64,000 bases of DNA, taken from NCBI RefSeq assembly GCF_900113695.1, contig NZ_FOQH01000007.1, positions 62,001 to 126,000 on the forward strand, in the 5' to 3' direction. Below the pieces are notes generated by a model, which was not told where the DNA came from, did not search any database, and worked only from the letters and a program-made list of their open reading frames with translations. The stretch comes from Albimonas pacifica (GTDB lineage Bacteria; Pseudomonadota; Alphaproteobacteria; Rhodobacterales; Rhodobacteraceae). Shown here piece by piece: positions 1 through 9,088 of this stretch (position 1 is the stretch's first letter; each line of letters begins with the position of its first letter). A program made the position numbers and the translations under genes.

Positions 1-43
1 CCATCCCCTTCCCCCGCCTCGCCGGCCTGCCGGAATCCCTGCG

Positions 44-1576
44 ATGACCCCGGTCCTGGAACTGGACGGCATCACCAAGCGCTTCGGCGCGCTGACCGCG
101 AACGAGGACGTGTCCCTCTCCCTCGGCCAAGGCGAGATCCTGGCCCTGCTGGGCGAGAACGGCGCCGGCAAGACGACGCTGATGAACATCCTCTTCGGCC
201 ACTACACCGCCGACGAGGGCGAGGTCCGCGTCTTCGGCGCCCCCCTCCCCTCCGGCCGCCCCCGCGCCGCCATCGAGGCCGGCGTGGGCATGGTCCACCA
301 GCACTTCACCCTCGCCGGAAACCTCACGGTGCTCGAGAACATCACCATCGGGGCCGAGCCCCTCTCCCGCCTGATGTCCGCCACCGGCCCCGCCCGCCGC
401 CGCCTGCGCGAGCTGTCGGACCGGTTCGGCCTGGCGGTGGACCCCGACGCCCGCGTCGGCGACCTCTCGGTCGGCGAGCGCCAGCGGGTCGAGATCCTCA
501 AGGCGTTGTATCGCGAGGCGAAAATCCTGATCCTGGACGAGCCCACCGCCGTCCTCGCCCGCCCCGAGGCCGAGCGCCTGTTCCAGACCCTGCGCGGCAT
601 GACCGCCGAGGGCCTTTCCCTCATCTTCATCTCCCACAAGCTGCACGAGGTGATGGCCGCCTCCGACCGCGTCGTGGTCCTGCGCCGCGGCCGCGTCGCC
701 GCCGAGCGGCGGACCTCCGAGACCTCCGCCCCCGAACTCGCCGAACTCATGGTCGGCCGCCGCGTCGCCCGCCCGGTGCGCGAGGCGCAGCCCCCCGGCG
801 CCCCCGTCTGCATCGCCTCCGCCGTGACGGTGACCGAAGGTGGCCGGGACCTGCTCGACGAGGCCGACTTCACCGTCCACGCCGGCGAAATCCTCGGCAT
901 CGTCGGCGTGGCGGGCAACGGCCAGGCCACCCTGGGCCGCCTGCTCTGGGGCCTGACCCGCCCCACCCGCGGCCGCCTCGCCCTGGGAACCGAGGACCTC
1001 GGCCGCATGACGCCGGCCGACTGCGTCGCCGCCGGCGTCGGCCGCATCCCCGAGGACCGCCACGCCGAGGGCGTCGTCGGCGAAATGACGGTGTGGGAGA
1101 ACGCGACGCTCGAGCGCCTCTCCTCCCCCGCCTTCTCCCGCCGCGGCTTCGTCAGGCGCTCCGCCGCCCGCGCCTACGCCGCCGACCTGATCCGCCGCTT
1201 CGACATCCGAGGCGCCGAGCCCGACACCCGCGCCCGCCTCCTCTCGGGGGGCAACATGCAGAAGCTGATCCTGGGGCGGAACCTGGCGCAGGGCCCGCGC
1301 CTGATCCTCGCCAACCAGCCCACGCGCGGCCTCGACGAGGGTGCGGTCGCCGCCGTCCACGCCGAACTGCTGGCTGCCCGAGGGGCCGGGGCGGCCGTTC
1401 TGCTGATCTCCGAAGACCTCGACGAAGTCCTCGGCCTCGCCGACCGCATCCAGGCGATCGTGAAGGGGCGGCTGTCCAGGCCGATCCCCGCCGAACAGGC
1501 CGACGCCCGCCGCATCGGCCTGATGATGGCCGGCGCCTGGGACGAACCCGTGCCGTCCTCCGCGGGGGCGTCCTGA
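44..1576 (+). CDS. ABC transporter ATP-binding protein, two NBDs (nucleoside/simple-sugar uptake type)
   Basis: This 510-residue protein is the ATPase of an ABC importer of the BMP/nucleoside or simple-sugar class, which couples ATP hydrolysis to uptake through two inner-membrane permeases. It has two tandem nucleotide-binding domains. The first has a full Walker A (GENGAGKTT, about residues 37-45), signature LSVGERQR and Walker B ILILDEPTAVL. The second has a degenerate P-loop (GVAGNGQ, no Lys) and signature LSGGNMQK, which is usual for this family, where one site is non-canonical. The stop overlaps the next start by one base (TGATG), so it is translationally coupled to permease 1. The matching BMP-family lipoprotein would normally lie just upstream, outside the window. 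The substrate (purine nucleosides in characterised relatives) is inferred from family only. Confidence 0.9.
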   Translation: MTPVLELDGITKRFGALTANEDVSLSLGQGEILALLGENGAGKTTLMNILFGHYTADEGEVRVFGAPLPSGRPRAAIEAGVGMVHQHFTLAGNLTVLENITIGAEPLSRLMSATGPARRRLRELSDRFGLAVDPDARVGDLSVGERQRVEILKALYREAKILILDEPTAVLARPEAERLFQTLRGMTAEGLSLIFISHKLHEVMAASDRVVVLRRGRVAAERRTSETSAPELAELMVGRRVARPVREAQPPGAPVCIASAVTVTEGGRDLLDEADFTVHAGEILGIVGVAGNGQATLGRLLWGLTRPTRGRLALGTEDLGRMTPADCVAAGVGRIPEDRHAEGVVGEMTVWENATLERLSSPAFSRRGFVRRSAARAYAADLIRRFDIRGAEPDTRARLLSGGNMQKLILGRNLAQGPRLILANQPTRGLDEGAVAAVHAELLAARGAGAAVLLISEDLDEVLGLADRIQAIVKGRLSRPIPAEQADARRIGLMMAGAWDEPVPSSAGAS

Positions 1577-2625
1577 TGCGCCTCGAGCGCCGCCCCCAGC
1601 CCTCGCTGACCATGACCGTCGCCGCCCCCTTCGCGGCGGTTCTGGCCTCGCTGGTCCTCTGCGCCGGGCTGATCGCCCTGGCCGGCGTGAACCCATTGGA
1701 CGCCTATGCCGAGATGCTGCGCGGCGCCTTCGGCTCCCGCCTCTCGATCACCGAGACGCTGGCCCGCGCGACGCCCCTGATCCTGACCGGCCTCGCCGCC
1801 ACCGTCGCCTTCCGCGCCCGGCTGTGGAACATCGGCGGCGAGGGCCAGTTCTACGTCGGCGCGCTCGCCGCCGCCTGGCTGGGCTCCGAGGCGCTGGCGG
1901 GGCTGCCGCCTGCGCTGGGCATCCTCGGCGTGATGATCGCCGGCATGATCGCGGGCGCTTTGCTGCTGCTGGTCCCCGCCTTCCTGCGCGTGCGCTTCGG
2001 CGTGGACGAGGTGGTCACGACCCTTCTGACCAACTTCATCGTCATGCTGTTCGTCGGCATGATGGTCGAGGGGCCGTTGAAAGATCCGCTCGCCTTCGGC
2101 TGGCCGCAGTCCGTGCCAGTGGCCAACGAGCTGATGCTCCCCAAGCTGGTCGAGCGCACCCGCCTGCACATCGGCCTGCTGATCGCGCTGGCGACGGCGG
2201 GGCTGGTGTGGCTGATGCTCGCCCGCACGGTCTTCGGCGCGCGCGCCCGCGCGGCCGGCCTCTCCGCCGGCGCCGCCGAGTTCGCCGGCGTGCCCCTGGC
2301 GCGCACCCTGCTGGGCGTGGCGGTCATCTCCGGCGCCCTCGCGGGGCTGGCCGGCGCGATCGAGGTGGCGGGCGTGAAGGGCTACGTCACCACGGACCTG
2401 TCGCCGGGCTACGGCTACTCCGGCATCGTGGTGGCGATGCTGGCGGGGCTGCAGCCGCTGGGCGTGGCGGTCGCGGCGGTCTTCGTGGCGGTGGTCTTCG
2501 TGGGCGCCGACGCCATGTCCCGCGCGCTGGGCGCCCCCACCTTCATCGCCGACGTGATCGTCGCGGTGTCCCTGCTGACCATGCTCGTCGCCCTGCTGTT
2601 CGCCACCTACCGGGTGCGGAAATGA
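1576..2625 (+). CDS. ABC transporter permease 1 (nucleoside/simple-sugar type)
   Basis: This is an inner-membrane permease of 349 residues, beginning MRLERRPQPSLTM at the ATG that overlaps the stop of the ATPase gene. About eight to ten hydrophobic segments can be seen. The conserved family pattern WNIGGEGQFYVGA (about residues 77-89) and the long loop before VVTTLLTNF fit the BPD_transp_2 family of BMP-type importers. With the second permease it should form a heterodimeric channel. An earlier in-frame start would run deep into the ATPase gene in another frame and is not credible. Confidence 0.9.
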   Translation: MRLERRPQPSLTMTVAAPFAAVLASLVLCAGLIALAGVNPLDAYAEMLRGAFGSRLSITETLARATPLILTGLAATVAFRARLWNIGGEGQFYVGALAAAWLGSEALAGLPPALGILGVMIAGMIAGALLLLVPAFLRVRFGVDEVVTTLLTNFIVMLFVGMMVEGPLKDPLAFGWPQSVPVANELMLPKLVERTRLHIGLLIALATAGLVWLMLARTVFGARARAAGLSAGAAEFAGVPLARTLLGVAVISGALAGLAGAIEVAGVKGYVTTDLSPGYGYSGIVVAMLAGLQPLGVAVAAVFVAVVFVGADAMSRALGAPTFIADVIVAVSLLTMLVALLFATYRVRK

Positions 2626-2650
2626 CCCCCCCGGCGCCGGAGGGCCGCCC

Positions 2651-2673
2651 CGCGGGGGCATCGAGCCCCCGCG
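2651..2673. other. Perfect 9-bp hairpin between the two permease genes
   Basis: The arms CGCGGGGGC and GCCCCCGCG (2651-2659 and 2665-2673) are separated by ATCGA. It lies in the 106-bp gap inside the transporter operon. It has no T tract, so an intra-operon attenuator or mRNA-stabilising hairpin is more likely than a full terminator. That role is inferred. Confidence 0.45.
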
Positions 2674-2731
2674 TGCCGGGGCGCCGGCGCGCCGGGCGCA
2701 TTCCGGCCGATGCCGCACGGGGAGGCCTGCG

Positions 2732-3673
2732 TTGATCGAGGCGCTCGAGATCCTGACCACCGCCTCCCTATGGGCCGCGGTCCTGCGCATCGCGACGCCG
2801 CTGATCTTCGGCGCGCTGGGCGCGCTGATCTGCGAGCGATCCGGCGTTCTGAACCTCGGCATCGAGGGGATCATGACGCTGGGCGCGATGATCGCCTGGC
2901 TGGCCGCCTACCAGGGCGCCGACCTCTGGGTCGCGCTGGCCGCCGCGGCGGCGGCGGGGGCCTGCTTCGGCCTTCTGCATGCTGTCCTGACCGTGCCGCT
3001 GGGCCTGTCGCAGCACGTCTCGGGCCTCGGCATCACGCTCTTCGCCTCCTCCTTCACCTACTACGTCTACCGGCTCGTGGTGGTGGTCGGCGACGCGCCC
3101 CCCACCATCGAGCCGTTCCGGCCCCTCGCGATCCCCGGCCTCTCCGACCTGCCCTTCGTGGGCCCGGTGGTCTTCGCCCAGACGGCGCCCACCTACGCGG
3201 CGCTGGCGGCGGCGGGGCTCTGCGCCTGGATCCTCGCCCGCACGCCGCTCGGCCTCGCGGTCCGAATGGCCGGCGAGAACCCCCACGCGGTCGAGGCGCA
3301 GGGGCTGAACCCGCTTTCGATCCGCACCGGGGCGGTGGTCGTCGGCTCGGCCCTGATGGCGCTGGGCGGCGCCTTCCTGACCACGGCGGCCTTCAACAGC
3401 TTCTTTCCGCAGATGGTCCAGGGCCGCGGCTGGATCTGCATCGCGCTGGTGGTCTTCGCCGGCTGGCGTCCGGGAAAGGCGCTGCTCGGCGCCCTGCTCT
3501 TCGCCTTCTTCGACGCCTACCAGCTGCGCCTTCAGCATGTGGTCGAGGGGCTGCCCTACCAGCTGTTCCTGATGGCGCCCTACCTCCTCTCGATCGTCGC
3601 CCTCATCGCCGTCGCCCGCCGCGGCCGCGCGCCCGAGGCGCTGATGGCACCCTACCGTCGCGGCGAGCGCTGA
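2732..3673 (+). CDS. ABC transporter permease 2 (nucleoside/simple-sugar type)
   Basis: This 313-residue permease is the partner of the one at 1576. The start is a TTG at 2732, chosen because GGGGAGG lies just upstream and the protein then begins MIEALEILTTASLW, the normal N-terminus for this family. The motif CERSGVLNLGIEGIM (about residues 32-46) is a hallmark of the second permease of BMP-type importers, and GENPHAVEAQGLN matches the cytoplasmic coupling loop. Eight or more hydrophobic segments are visible. It ends the operon; the next genes converge on it. Confidence 0.9.
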   Translation: MIEALEILTTASLWAAVLRIATPLIFGALGALICERSGVLNLGIEGIMTLGAMIAWLAAYQGADLWVALAAAAAAGACFGLLHAVLTVPLGLSQHVSGLGITLFASSFTYYVYRLVVVVGDAPPTIEPFRPLAIPGLSDLPFVGPVVFAQTAPTYAALAAAGLCAWILARTPLGLAVRMAGENPHAVEAQGLNPLSIRTGAVVVGSALMALGGAFLTTAAFNSFFPQMVQGRGWICIALVVFAGWRPGKALLGALLFAFFDAYQLRLQHVVEGLPYQLFLMAPYLLSIVALIAVARRGRAPEALMAPYRRGER

Positions 3674-3907
3674 CCGCGCAGGCCGCCCGCGTCCTGCCGC
3701 GTCGCCCCTCCCGCCGACGCCCCAGCCCGCGCCCGTCCCTCCCCGTTCCTGCCGGCGGGGCCACGTTCGGGGGCGGGGTTGCGGCGGACGCCACAGCCGG
3801 AGCCGCCGCCCGAACCGGATTGCTCCGCCTCGGATCCAGGCCGGCGGACCGGGTCGCCGCCTCCCGTCTCGCCTGGCTCCGGGAGGGGTTCCGCAAGCGT
3901 TCGCCCC

Positions 3908-4597
3908 TCAGTTTCCGGCGCGGATCGCCGTCACCGCGTCGGCCGAGATCTCCTCGCCCCCGGCCAGCACCAGCATCGGCTCCTCGCCGCCCAGCCGCAG
4001 TTCGACGACCTCTGCATAGACGCGGCCCGGCCGGCTTTCGATCAGCGCATCCTCGCCAAGGTATTCGACCGAGAACCGGTAGGCGCCCGGCGCCGCCTCC
4101 CCGGCGCCGGTCTCGCCGGACCAGGTCAGGCTCTGCGCCGTGGGGTCGACGGCGAGGCGCGCGACCTCCGTGCCGTCGGCCGTCTCGACGACCAGGATCG
4201 CGCGCTCGGCCTCGGCCGGCGGATCGACCTCGAGGCCAAGGGGCTCGCCGTCGTAGGGGACCGCCGCGGCGGCCTGCACCTCCTTGCCGATCCACTCGGC
4301 CAGGCCCGCCCCGTCGCCGCCCAGCGCCGCCAGGATCGCGTCCAGGCGGTCGTTGGACCGGATCTGCTGCTCCACCGCCGAGAAACTGGCGAGCTGGGCC
4401 ACGAACTCTGTCGATTCCACCGGTTTCAGCGGATCCTGGTTGCGCATCTGCGTCGTCAGCAGCTTCAGGAAGGTCTCGAAATCGCCGGCCGCCTGCGCCG
4501 CGGGCGAGTCGCCCGCCGGCGCCGGCGTGGGCGCGGCCCGCGGGCCGGCGCCGCCTCCGGCGGGGCCGGCGAGGGGCGAGGTCGCGGCATCCGTCAT
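3908..4597 (-). CDS. flgD: Flagellar hook-capping protein FlgD
   Basis: FlgD caps the growing hook so that hook subunits can polymerise outside the cell. The protein has 229 residues. After an Ala/Pro-rich N-terminus comes the conserved core FETFLKLLTTQMRNQDPLKP and then EFVAQLASFSAVEQQ, both diagnostic of FlgD. The C-terminal half has the FLIK/tudor-like beta-rich pattern (ending AVTAIRAGN). The ATG lies five bases after AGGAGG, and that Shine-Dalgarno overlaps the TAG of fliK, so fliK and flgD are translationally coupled. The gene converges on the transporter operon across a 234-bp gap in which I see no gene. Confidence 0.93.
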   Translation of the reverse strand: MTDAATSPLAGPAGGGAGPRAAPTPAPAGDSPAAQAAGDFETFLKLLTTQMRNQDPLKPVESTEFVAQLASFSAVEQQIRSNDRLDAILAALGGDGAGLAEWIGKEVQAAAAVPYDGEPLGLEVDPPAEAERAILVVETADGTEVARLAVDPTAQSLTWSGETGAGEAAPGAYRFSVEYLGEDALIESRPGRVYAEVVELRLGGEEPMLVLAGGEEISADAVTAIRAGN

Positions 4598-4606
4598 TCC
4601 ATCCTC

Positions 4607-6214
4607 CTAGACTCTGAGGTCGAGCCCGCGGAGTCCCGCGAGGCTCCCCGTGGGCGGTCGCGCAGGCTCCTCCTCCGCGGCGAGGTCGGCGGGACCGCCG
4701 CCGCCCGGCGGCGCGTCGCGCTCCCCCCCGCCGCGGCCGAACTGCAGGTCGACCCGGGAATGGCCGGCCTCGGCGAGGGACTGGCCCAGCAGGTCGGCGT
4801 GACGGCGCAGGAGGTCCGCGACCTCCGGCCGCTCCGCCACGATGGAGACCACCAGCGCGTGGTCATGCCGGGAGAGCGACAGGCGCACGCGCCCCAGCTC
4901 CGGCGGGTCGAGGCGGATCTCGACCTCCCCGGAGGTCTCTCGCCTGGCCAGCCGCACCGCCTGCTCGGCGACGGCATGAGCCGCGGGCGGCGCCTGCGCG
5001 AAGCTGGCCGCAGGGGGCGACGTCGACGACGGCCCCGTGGCGCCGGCTCCGGTCACGAGGCCGCCGGCCTCCGCGTACCCCGACCCTCGCGCGGTCTCGG
5101 CCGCCGGCGTCTCGCGCAGGGCGCGGGCGGCCGCGTCGATCCCGCCGCCGGCCGCGACGCCGGCCAAGTCGGGCGCGGGCGCCGCAGCCGTCGGGACCTG
5201 CGGCGTGGCCGGCGGGGTCAGGCGCGACGCCGCAGGGCCCTCCGGCGCGCGAACGCCGGACGCTTCCCCCCGCTCCGCGCGCGCCTCTCCGGTCCACCTG
5301 TCGCGAAGGGTCGCCCTGCCCTCCGGCGCCGCCCCTGCGGGCGTCGCCTGAAGTCCCGCAGGCCCGACCGAGGCGGCGATCGCGCCGAGTTGCACGGGCG
5401 TCGCGGACGCCGCCTGCGGGCGCGCCGCGCCGACCTCGTCCAGCTTCCCGGGCGATCGGGGGCCGCCGTCGGACGACCGTGACGTCGCCACGGTCGCAGA
5501 AGCCATCGCGGGCGCCCGTTCCACGAGCCGCGCGTCGGGCGTCGGCGACGACAAGGGAGAAGCGCCCGGGTGGGCCGACTCGCGCGCCGTGGCGCTTGAT
5601 GTCGCAAGGTCCGCGCGGCGCTGCGATGAACCGCCCGCGGCATCCGCCACCGCCGGCGCTTGCCCTTGCGCCCGCCAGTCTGCAACGGCGGCCGCGGAGG
5701 ACAGCTTCGGAACCGACGACGCCTGAGCGTCGTCTGCCCGCGTCGCGCCAGGGGCCGGCAGGAGGGCGTCGCCTTCCGGAAGGGTCGCGCCTGCACGGCT
5801 GTCCAGGGCGGCGCGACGAGGCGCGGCGGGGGAGGCCCCCGACCCCGCCGCTTCAACGGATGGCCGACCGACGACCGAGGCCGCGGACGGCGTCGCGGGC
5901 GACCACGACGCCTCGGCGACGGGACGGCGCGAAGTCTCCGCCCAGGGAGGGGATGGCGCGGGTTCGGGCGTCGGTTTCGTCGGCGGCGCGGCGGCCGCGA
6001 ACGCCAGGTCGAACGCCAGCGCCGCGGACGCAGGGTCCAGTTCGGCGGCCGGCTCCATCGCCGCGGGCCGCCCCCGCGCCCGATCGGAACTGCCGGGGTC
6101 CGCGACCTCCGGCGGCGCTGCGCCCGAGGCCTCGCCCGAAGGCGTCGACGCGCGCCCCCGCAACGGGGCGGAGACGGGACGGGGCGAGGCGTCCGGGATC
6201 TCGAAATGGGGCAT
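4607..6214 (-). CDS. fliK: Flagellar hook-length control protein FliK
   Basis: FliK is secreted during hook assembly, measures hook length and switches export specificity at FlhB. The 535-residue protein has a long low-complexity Ala/Pro/Ser/Thr-rich region (about 1-430), as expected for the ruler part. It ends in a compact C-terminal domain (about 435-535) with EIRLDPPELGRVRLSLS and LRRHADLLGQSLAEAG, the Flg_hook signature. It is followed by flgD with its stop inside the flgD ribosome-binding site. Divergent from the rod-binding protein gene at 6318. The low-complexity part evolves fast, so only the C-terminus supports the call. Confidence 0.9.
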   Translation of the reverse strand: MPHFEIPDASPRPVSAPLRGRASTPSGEASGAAPPEVADPGSSDRARGRPAAMEPAAELDPASAALAFDLAFAAAAPPTKPTPEPAPSPPWAETSRRPVAEASWSPATPSAASVVGRPSVEAAGSGASPAAPRRAALDSRAGATLPEGDALLPAPGATRADDAQASSVPKLSSAAAVADWRAQGQAPAVADAAGGSSQRRADLATSSATARESAHPGASPLSSPTPDARLVERAPAMASATVATSRSSDGGPRSPGKLDEVGAARPQAASATPVQLGAIAASVGPAGLQATPAGAAPEGRATLRDRWTGEARAERGEASGVRAPEGPAASRLTPPATPQVPTAAAPAPDLAGVAAGGGIDAAARALRETPAAETARGSGYAEAGGLVTGAGATGPSSTSPPAASFAQAPPAAHAVAEQAVRLARRETSGEVEIRLDPPELGRVRLSLSRHDHALVVSIVAERPEVADLLRRHADLLGQSLAEAGHSRVDLQFGRGGGERDAPPGGGGPADLAAEEEPARPPTGSLAGLRGLDLRV

Positions 6215-6257
6215 GGGCGCATTCTGCTCCGCGGCTGGGTCGGGAGGCAGAATGGCC

Positions 6258-6280
6258 GCGAATCGTTACCCAACGTTTAC
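6258..6280. promoter_or_regulatory. Candidate control site between fliK and the rod-binding gene
   Basis: The 103-bp divergent gap holds TTAC-N7-TTAC (6266-6280), similar to the CtrA box TTAA-N7-TTAA. On the minus strand, 6272-6258 reads TGGGTAACGATTCGC with the GG-N10-GC spacing of a sigma-54 promoter. Both factors are known to drive flagellar genes in Rhodobacterales. The two readings overlap, neither is a strong match, and which one applies cannot be told from sequence. Confidence 0.25.
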
Positions 6281-6317
6281 CGACGCGGGCGTATCGAGGC
6301 GGCGAAGGAGATCCGCG

Positions 6318-6623
6318 ATGCTCGACGCCCCCTCCGCCGTCCCGCTCGGCGCCGGCGCCACGACGCCCGACCGCCCGATCCGGGGCTCGGACGACGCCGC
6401 CCTGCGCAAGGCGGCCGTGGAGTTCGAAACGATGTTCCTGGCGGAGGCGCTCTCGGCCGCAGGTCTCGGCCGCCCGCCGGAAGGCTTCGGCGGCGGCGTC
6501 GGGGAACAGGCCTTCACGAGCCTGCTGGTCCGCGAACAGGCGCGCCTGCTCGCGGAAAGCGGCGGCATCGGGCTGGCCGAGCGCATCTATCGATCCCTCA
6601 TCGGGAAAACGGAGGCCGGATGA
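6318..6623 (+). CDS. Rod-binding protein, FlgJ N-terminal domain type
   Basis: This 101-residue protein corresponds to the N-terminal rod-binding half of FlgJ, which acts as a periplasmic scaffold for rod assembly. The diagnostic segment is KAAVEFETMFLAEALSAAG, followed by a helical end with REQARLLAESGGIGLAERIYRS. It lacks the muramidase domain of enterobacterial FlgJ, as is normal in alphaproteobacteria. The ATG at 6318 was chosen because GAAGGAG sits directly upstream; longer in-frame versions have no family resemblance. Its stop overlaps the start of the next gene (ATGA). Confidence 0.85.
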   Translation: MLDAPSAVPLGAGATTPDRPIRGSDDAALRKAAVEFETMFLAEALSAAGLGRPPEGFGGGVGEQAFTSLLVREQARLLAESGGIGLAERIYRSLIGKTEAG

Positions 6624-7057
6624 CCGAGGATGGCTGGAACGGCCTGCGCGCCGGCATGCCCAACGGCGGCGACGGCCCGGGCGGGCGAATCGGCGCGGCC
6701 CTGCGCGGCGCCGCCTGGCGGGGCCGGGCCCGACAGGTGCGCGCCCTGCTGGAGGAGGAGCGGGAGCTGATCCTTCGCGGCGATCTGAAGGCGCTCGCAG
6801 GCCACGCCGCGCGCAGCCGGACGGCGCTGGACGATCTGACCTCGACGCCTCCGGGCGGCGAGGCGCCCGGGCGCGAGCTCGAGCGGATCCGCGTCGCGGC
6901 AGAGCGCAACCGGCGACTGCTCTCGGCGCTGCTCGAAGGAGCGGCCGAGGCGCGTCGCGAACTGGCGCGGCATGAGAAGGCGCGCAAGCGGCTCGGCTAC
7001 GATCGGTCGGGCGATCCGCTTGCCGGCTCGGACACGGGGCGCGGCCGCCGCGCCTGA
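6620..7057 (+). CDS. FlgN-like flagellar chaperone/export protein
   Basis: This 145-residue, strongly helical and charged protein starts at the ATG overlapping the rod-binding gene stop. The pattern LLEEERELILRGDLKALAGHAARS, given here in outline only as a charged helix around residues 45-65, and the C-terminal motif KRLGYDRSGDP match alphaproteobacterial FlgN-like proteins. FlgN is the cytosolic chaperone of the hook-filament junction proteins. Its pairing with the FlgJ-type gene is common in Rhodobacterales. It is short and diverged, so the family call is moderately confident. Confidence 0.65.
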   Translation: MTEDGWNGLRAGMPNGGDGPGGRIGAALRGAAWRGRARQVRALLEEERELILRGDLKALAGHAARSRTALDDLTSTPPGGEAPGRELERIRVAAERNRRLLSALLEGAAEARRELARHEKARKRLGYDRSGDPLAGSDTGRGRRA

Positions 7058-7243
7058 CGATGGCGAGGCCGGGAGCGAGGTCTGCGCCGCGGCAGCGCAA
7101 CCTCCGATGACTCCGCCGGGAATGCGGTTCTCCCTCTCGTCCCATGGGCGCGGCGACGCAACAAGGCGCCGGTCGCCCTCCGATGCGCGCGCGACGTGAG
7201 GGAGGCGCCTCCTGCAATCCAGTCGCAGACCGGGTCGGCGGGA

Positions 7244-8086
7244 TCAGCCGAACCTGGACTGAACGAGGTTTGCGAAGCTCGCGGCGCCGGCCTGGAGCAG
7301 CGAGACGGCGCCTTGGCCGGGGACATAGCCGCTGAGGCCCTGCTCTGCGGCGGAGCGGGCGAGGAAGCGACGGATCACGGTCTCGACCTTTTCGGGGTCG
7401 GTGAAGACGGCGATGGACTCCTCGCCGAACAGTTCGCGGGTCTTGGCGCGCAGGGTCTCGCGCTGCTGGTCGAGGTCGATCTGGGCGAAGGCGGAGGGCA
7501 GGCCGTAGGCCTTCTCGATCACCGCGCGCAGGGGACGGTCGCCCAGCGCGGCGAACCAGGATTTGCCGTCGCTGCCCGAGTCCTCCGCCGCGGCGGCATG
7601 TTTGGCGAGCTCGCGACGCGCGTTCAGGGCCAGCCGCAGGTCGGAGTCGGCGTCGCCGACCGCGACCTCGAACTGCCGCTCCTTGAAGGCGGCGGCGATC
7701 TCGCCGGGAAAGCCGATATCGGCGACGCGAGGTCCGAGGATGCTGCCGTAGCCGAAGGCGTTTGCGAGGTCGCGGTAGCGGGAGTCGACCAGGCGGTTGG
7801 CGAAGGACTGGGCGTCGAGCGGATCGCTCTCCAGCACCTTCTGAATGAAGGCCCGCTTGTCGATCTCGTCCTCGAGGCCGAAGGCGCCCAGGGCGACCTG
7901 CAGGAGGCGGCGATCCTTGACCAGGTCCGCGGCGGTGGCGGCGGTGTGGATCTTCTCTTCGAAATGCGCGGTCGCCCGGGTGATCTCGGGAGATTTCTCG
8001 AAGGTCTCGCGCTGCTGGTCCTCGATCCGCTGGAGCAGGGACCAGCCGGCGACGCCGCCGACGGGGAGGACGGGCGTGAAGGCCAT
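7244..8086 (-). CDS. DUF1217 flagellar-cluster protein
   Basis: This protein of 280 residues is all-helical in appearance, with no signal peptide. It matches the DUF1217 family, found in alphaproteobacterial flagellar clusters, usually beside flaF and flbT. Recognisable segments are GWSLLQRIEDQQRETF near the N-terminus, FANRLVDSRYRDLANAFGYG in the middle and FLARSAAEQGLSGYVPGQG near the C-terminus. The exact function is not known. It is transcribed with flbT (11-bp gap) and flaF, so it probably belongs to the same flagellin-regulation operon. Confidence 0.85.
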   Translation of the reverse strand: MAFTPVLPVGGVAGWSLLQRIEDQQRETFEKSPEITRATAHFEEKIHTAATAADLVKDRRLLQVALGAFGLEDEIDKRAFIQKVLESDPLDAQSFANRLVDSRYRDLANAFGYGSILGPRVADIGFPGEIAAAFKERQFEVAVGDADSDLRLALNARRELAKHAAAAEDSGSDGKSWFAALGDRPLRAVIEKAYGLPSAFAQIDLDQQRETLRAKTRELFGEESIAVFTDPEKVETVIRRFLARSAAEQGLSGYVPGQGAVSLLQAGAASFANLVQSRFG

Positions 8087-8097
8087 GGCGGCCGCCT

Positions 8098-8517
8098 CTA
8101 CTGGGCGGCCGTCGCGGCGGAGGAGACGGCGAGCAGCCGTTCCTCCCGCGGCAGCAGCGTGCGCAGGGTCTTCAAGGACTGGTAGAACCGCTCGGCGATC
8201 GCGTGCTCGGTCGCCTCGGTGAGGCGCGCGCGGCTGTCGGGATCGTCGAAGACCTGGGAGAGCTGCTCGATCCCCGCGAGGATCTGGCGGCGCGCCTCGA
8301 ACGGCTCGGCCTCGCCGGCCAGCACCAGCTGGGCGACGTAGCAGACCCGGCGGACCGGGGTGGTGACCTCGTGCGGGTGGATCGCGTCGCGCAGGCGCAG
8401 GACATTGGCCTCGGGCGTCAGGATGTTGATCCGCGTGCGGCGCGGCCCGTTCTCCATCACCACGCCGTTGACCATCACTCGTTCGCCCGGGCCGAGCTTC
8501 AGGATCAGGCCGGGCAT
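8098..8517 (-). CDS. flbT: Flagellar biosynthesis repressor FlbT
   Basis: FlbT (139 residues) is an RNA-binding post-transcriptional regulator, shown in Caulobacter to bind the flagellin mRNA leader and limit flagellin production until the hook is complete. The N-terminus LILKLGPGERVMVNGVVMEN and the segment RRVCYVAQLVLAGE are typical, and the length is that of the family. It starts one base after the flaF stop codon and is therefore coupled to flaF. The likely target is the flagellin mRNA from 10701. Confidence 0.92.
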   Translation of the reverse strand: MPGLILKLGPGERVMVNGVVMENGPRRTRINILTPEANVLRLRDAIHPHEVTTPVRRVCYVAQLVLAGEAEPFEARRQILAGIEQLSQVFDDPDSRARLTEATEHAIAERFYQSLKTLRTLLPREERLLAVSSAATAAQ

Positions 8518-8518
8518 C

Positions 8519-8944
8519 TCAGGCGCCCTCGACCTGGCCGCGCAGGCCCTTCATCACCGACGCGTTGATCTCCACCAGCGCCGCGGAAGTGATCTCTCGC
8601 CGCACGAGGCGGGGGGTCTCGCGCTCGACGAAGGCGGCGAGCGACAGCAGGCCCGCGCGCAGCGCGTCGGGCAGCCCGTTCTCCGCCACCGAAAGATCGG
8701 CGGCGAGGGCCAGCCAGAGGCGGAGGTTGTCGTGAGCCGCGGCGGCGAGGCGGGCGTTGGCCCCGGTCTCGCCGGCGTCGAGCGCGGCCTGGGACTCGGA
8801 GAGGCGGTGGGTGACGTTGGCGAAGACCCGATACTCGGCCTGGCGGGGCGTCAGCGCGGCATGGCCGGCGTCGCCGTAGGCCGGCCGGCGGTCGGCGCCG
8901 CGGCCGAGACCGGATCGGGAGGGAGAGAGCGCGGCGGCGGTCAT
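8519..8944 (-). CDS. flaF: Flagellar biosynthesis regulator FlaF
   Basis: FlaF is the partner and antagonist of FlbT and is needed for flagellin production or secretion in alphaproteobacteria. The 141-residue form beginning MTAAALSPSRSG is chosen because CAGGAGCC lies just upstream of this ATG; an ATG 42 bp earlier has no such site. Family features are RPAYGDAGHAALTPRQAEYR, then EYRVFANVTHRL, then a Trp-centred helix LRLWLALAADL and the C-terminal LVEINASVMKGLRG. It leads the flaF-flbT-DUF1217 run, downstream of flagellin on the same strand. Confidence 0.9.
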   Translation of the reverse strand: MTAAALSPSRSGLGRGADRRPAYGDAGHAALTPRQAEYRVFANVTHRLSESQAALDAGETGANARLAAAAHDNLRLWLALAADLSVAENGLPDALRAGLLSLAAFVERETPRLVRREITSAALVEINASVMKGLRGQVEGA

Positions 8945-9088
8945 GGCGGCTCCTGGGTCTGGCGAGGTCCGGCGCCGGCGATTCATGCCCTGGCCGCGCG
9001 TCTCGCCGTGAATTCCCGTGCGCCCCAGTCCCCGGCGGCGGCGGCGCGCAAGCGGCGCGCCCCCCCGCGCGGGGCGCGGGGCGGTGGT

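Noticed and set aside
7058-7243. Small genes in the gap between the FlgN-like and DUF1217 genes
   Set aside because: Short frames exist on both strands, but none has a good ribosome-binding site or recognisable sequence.
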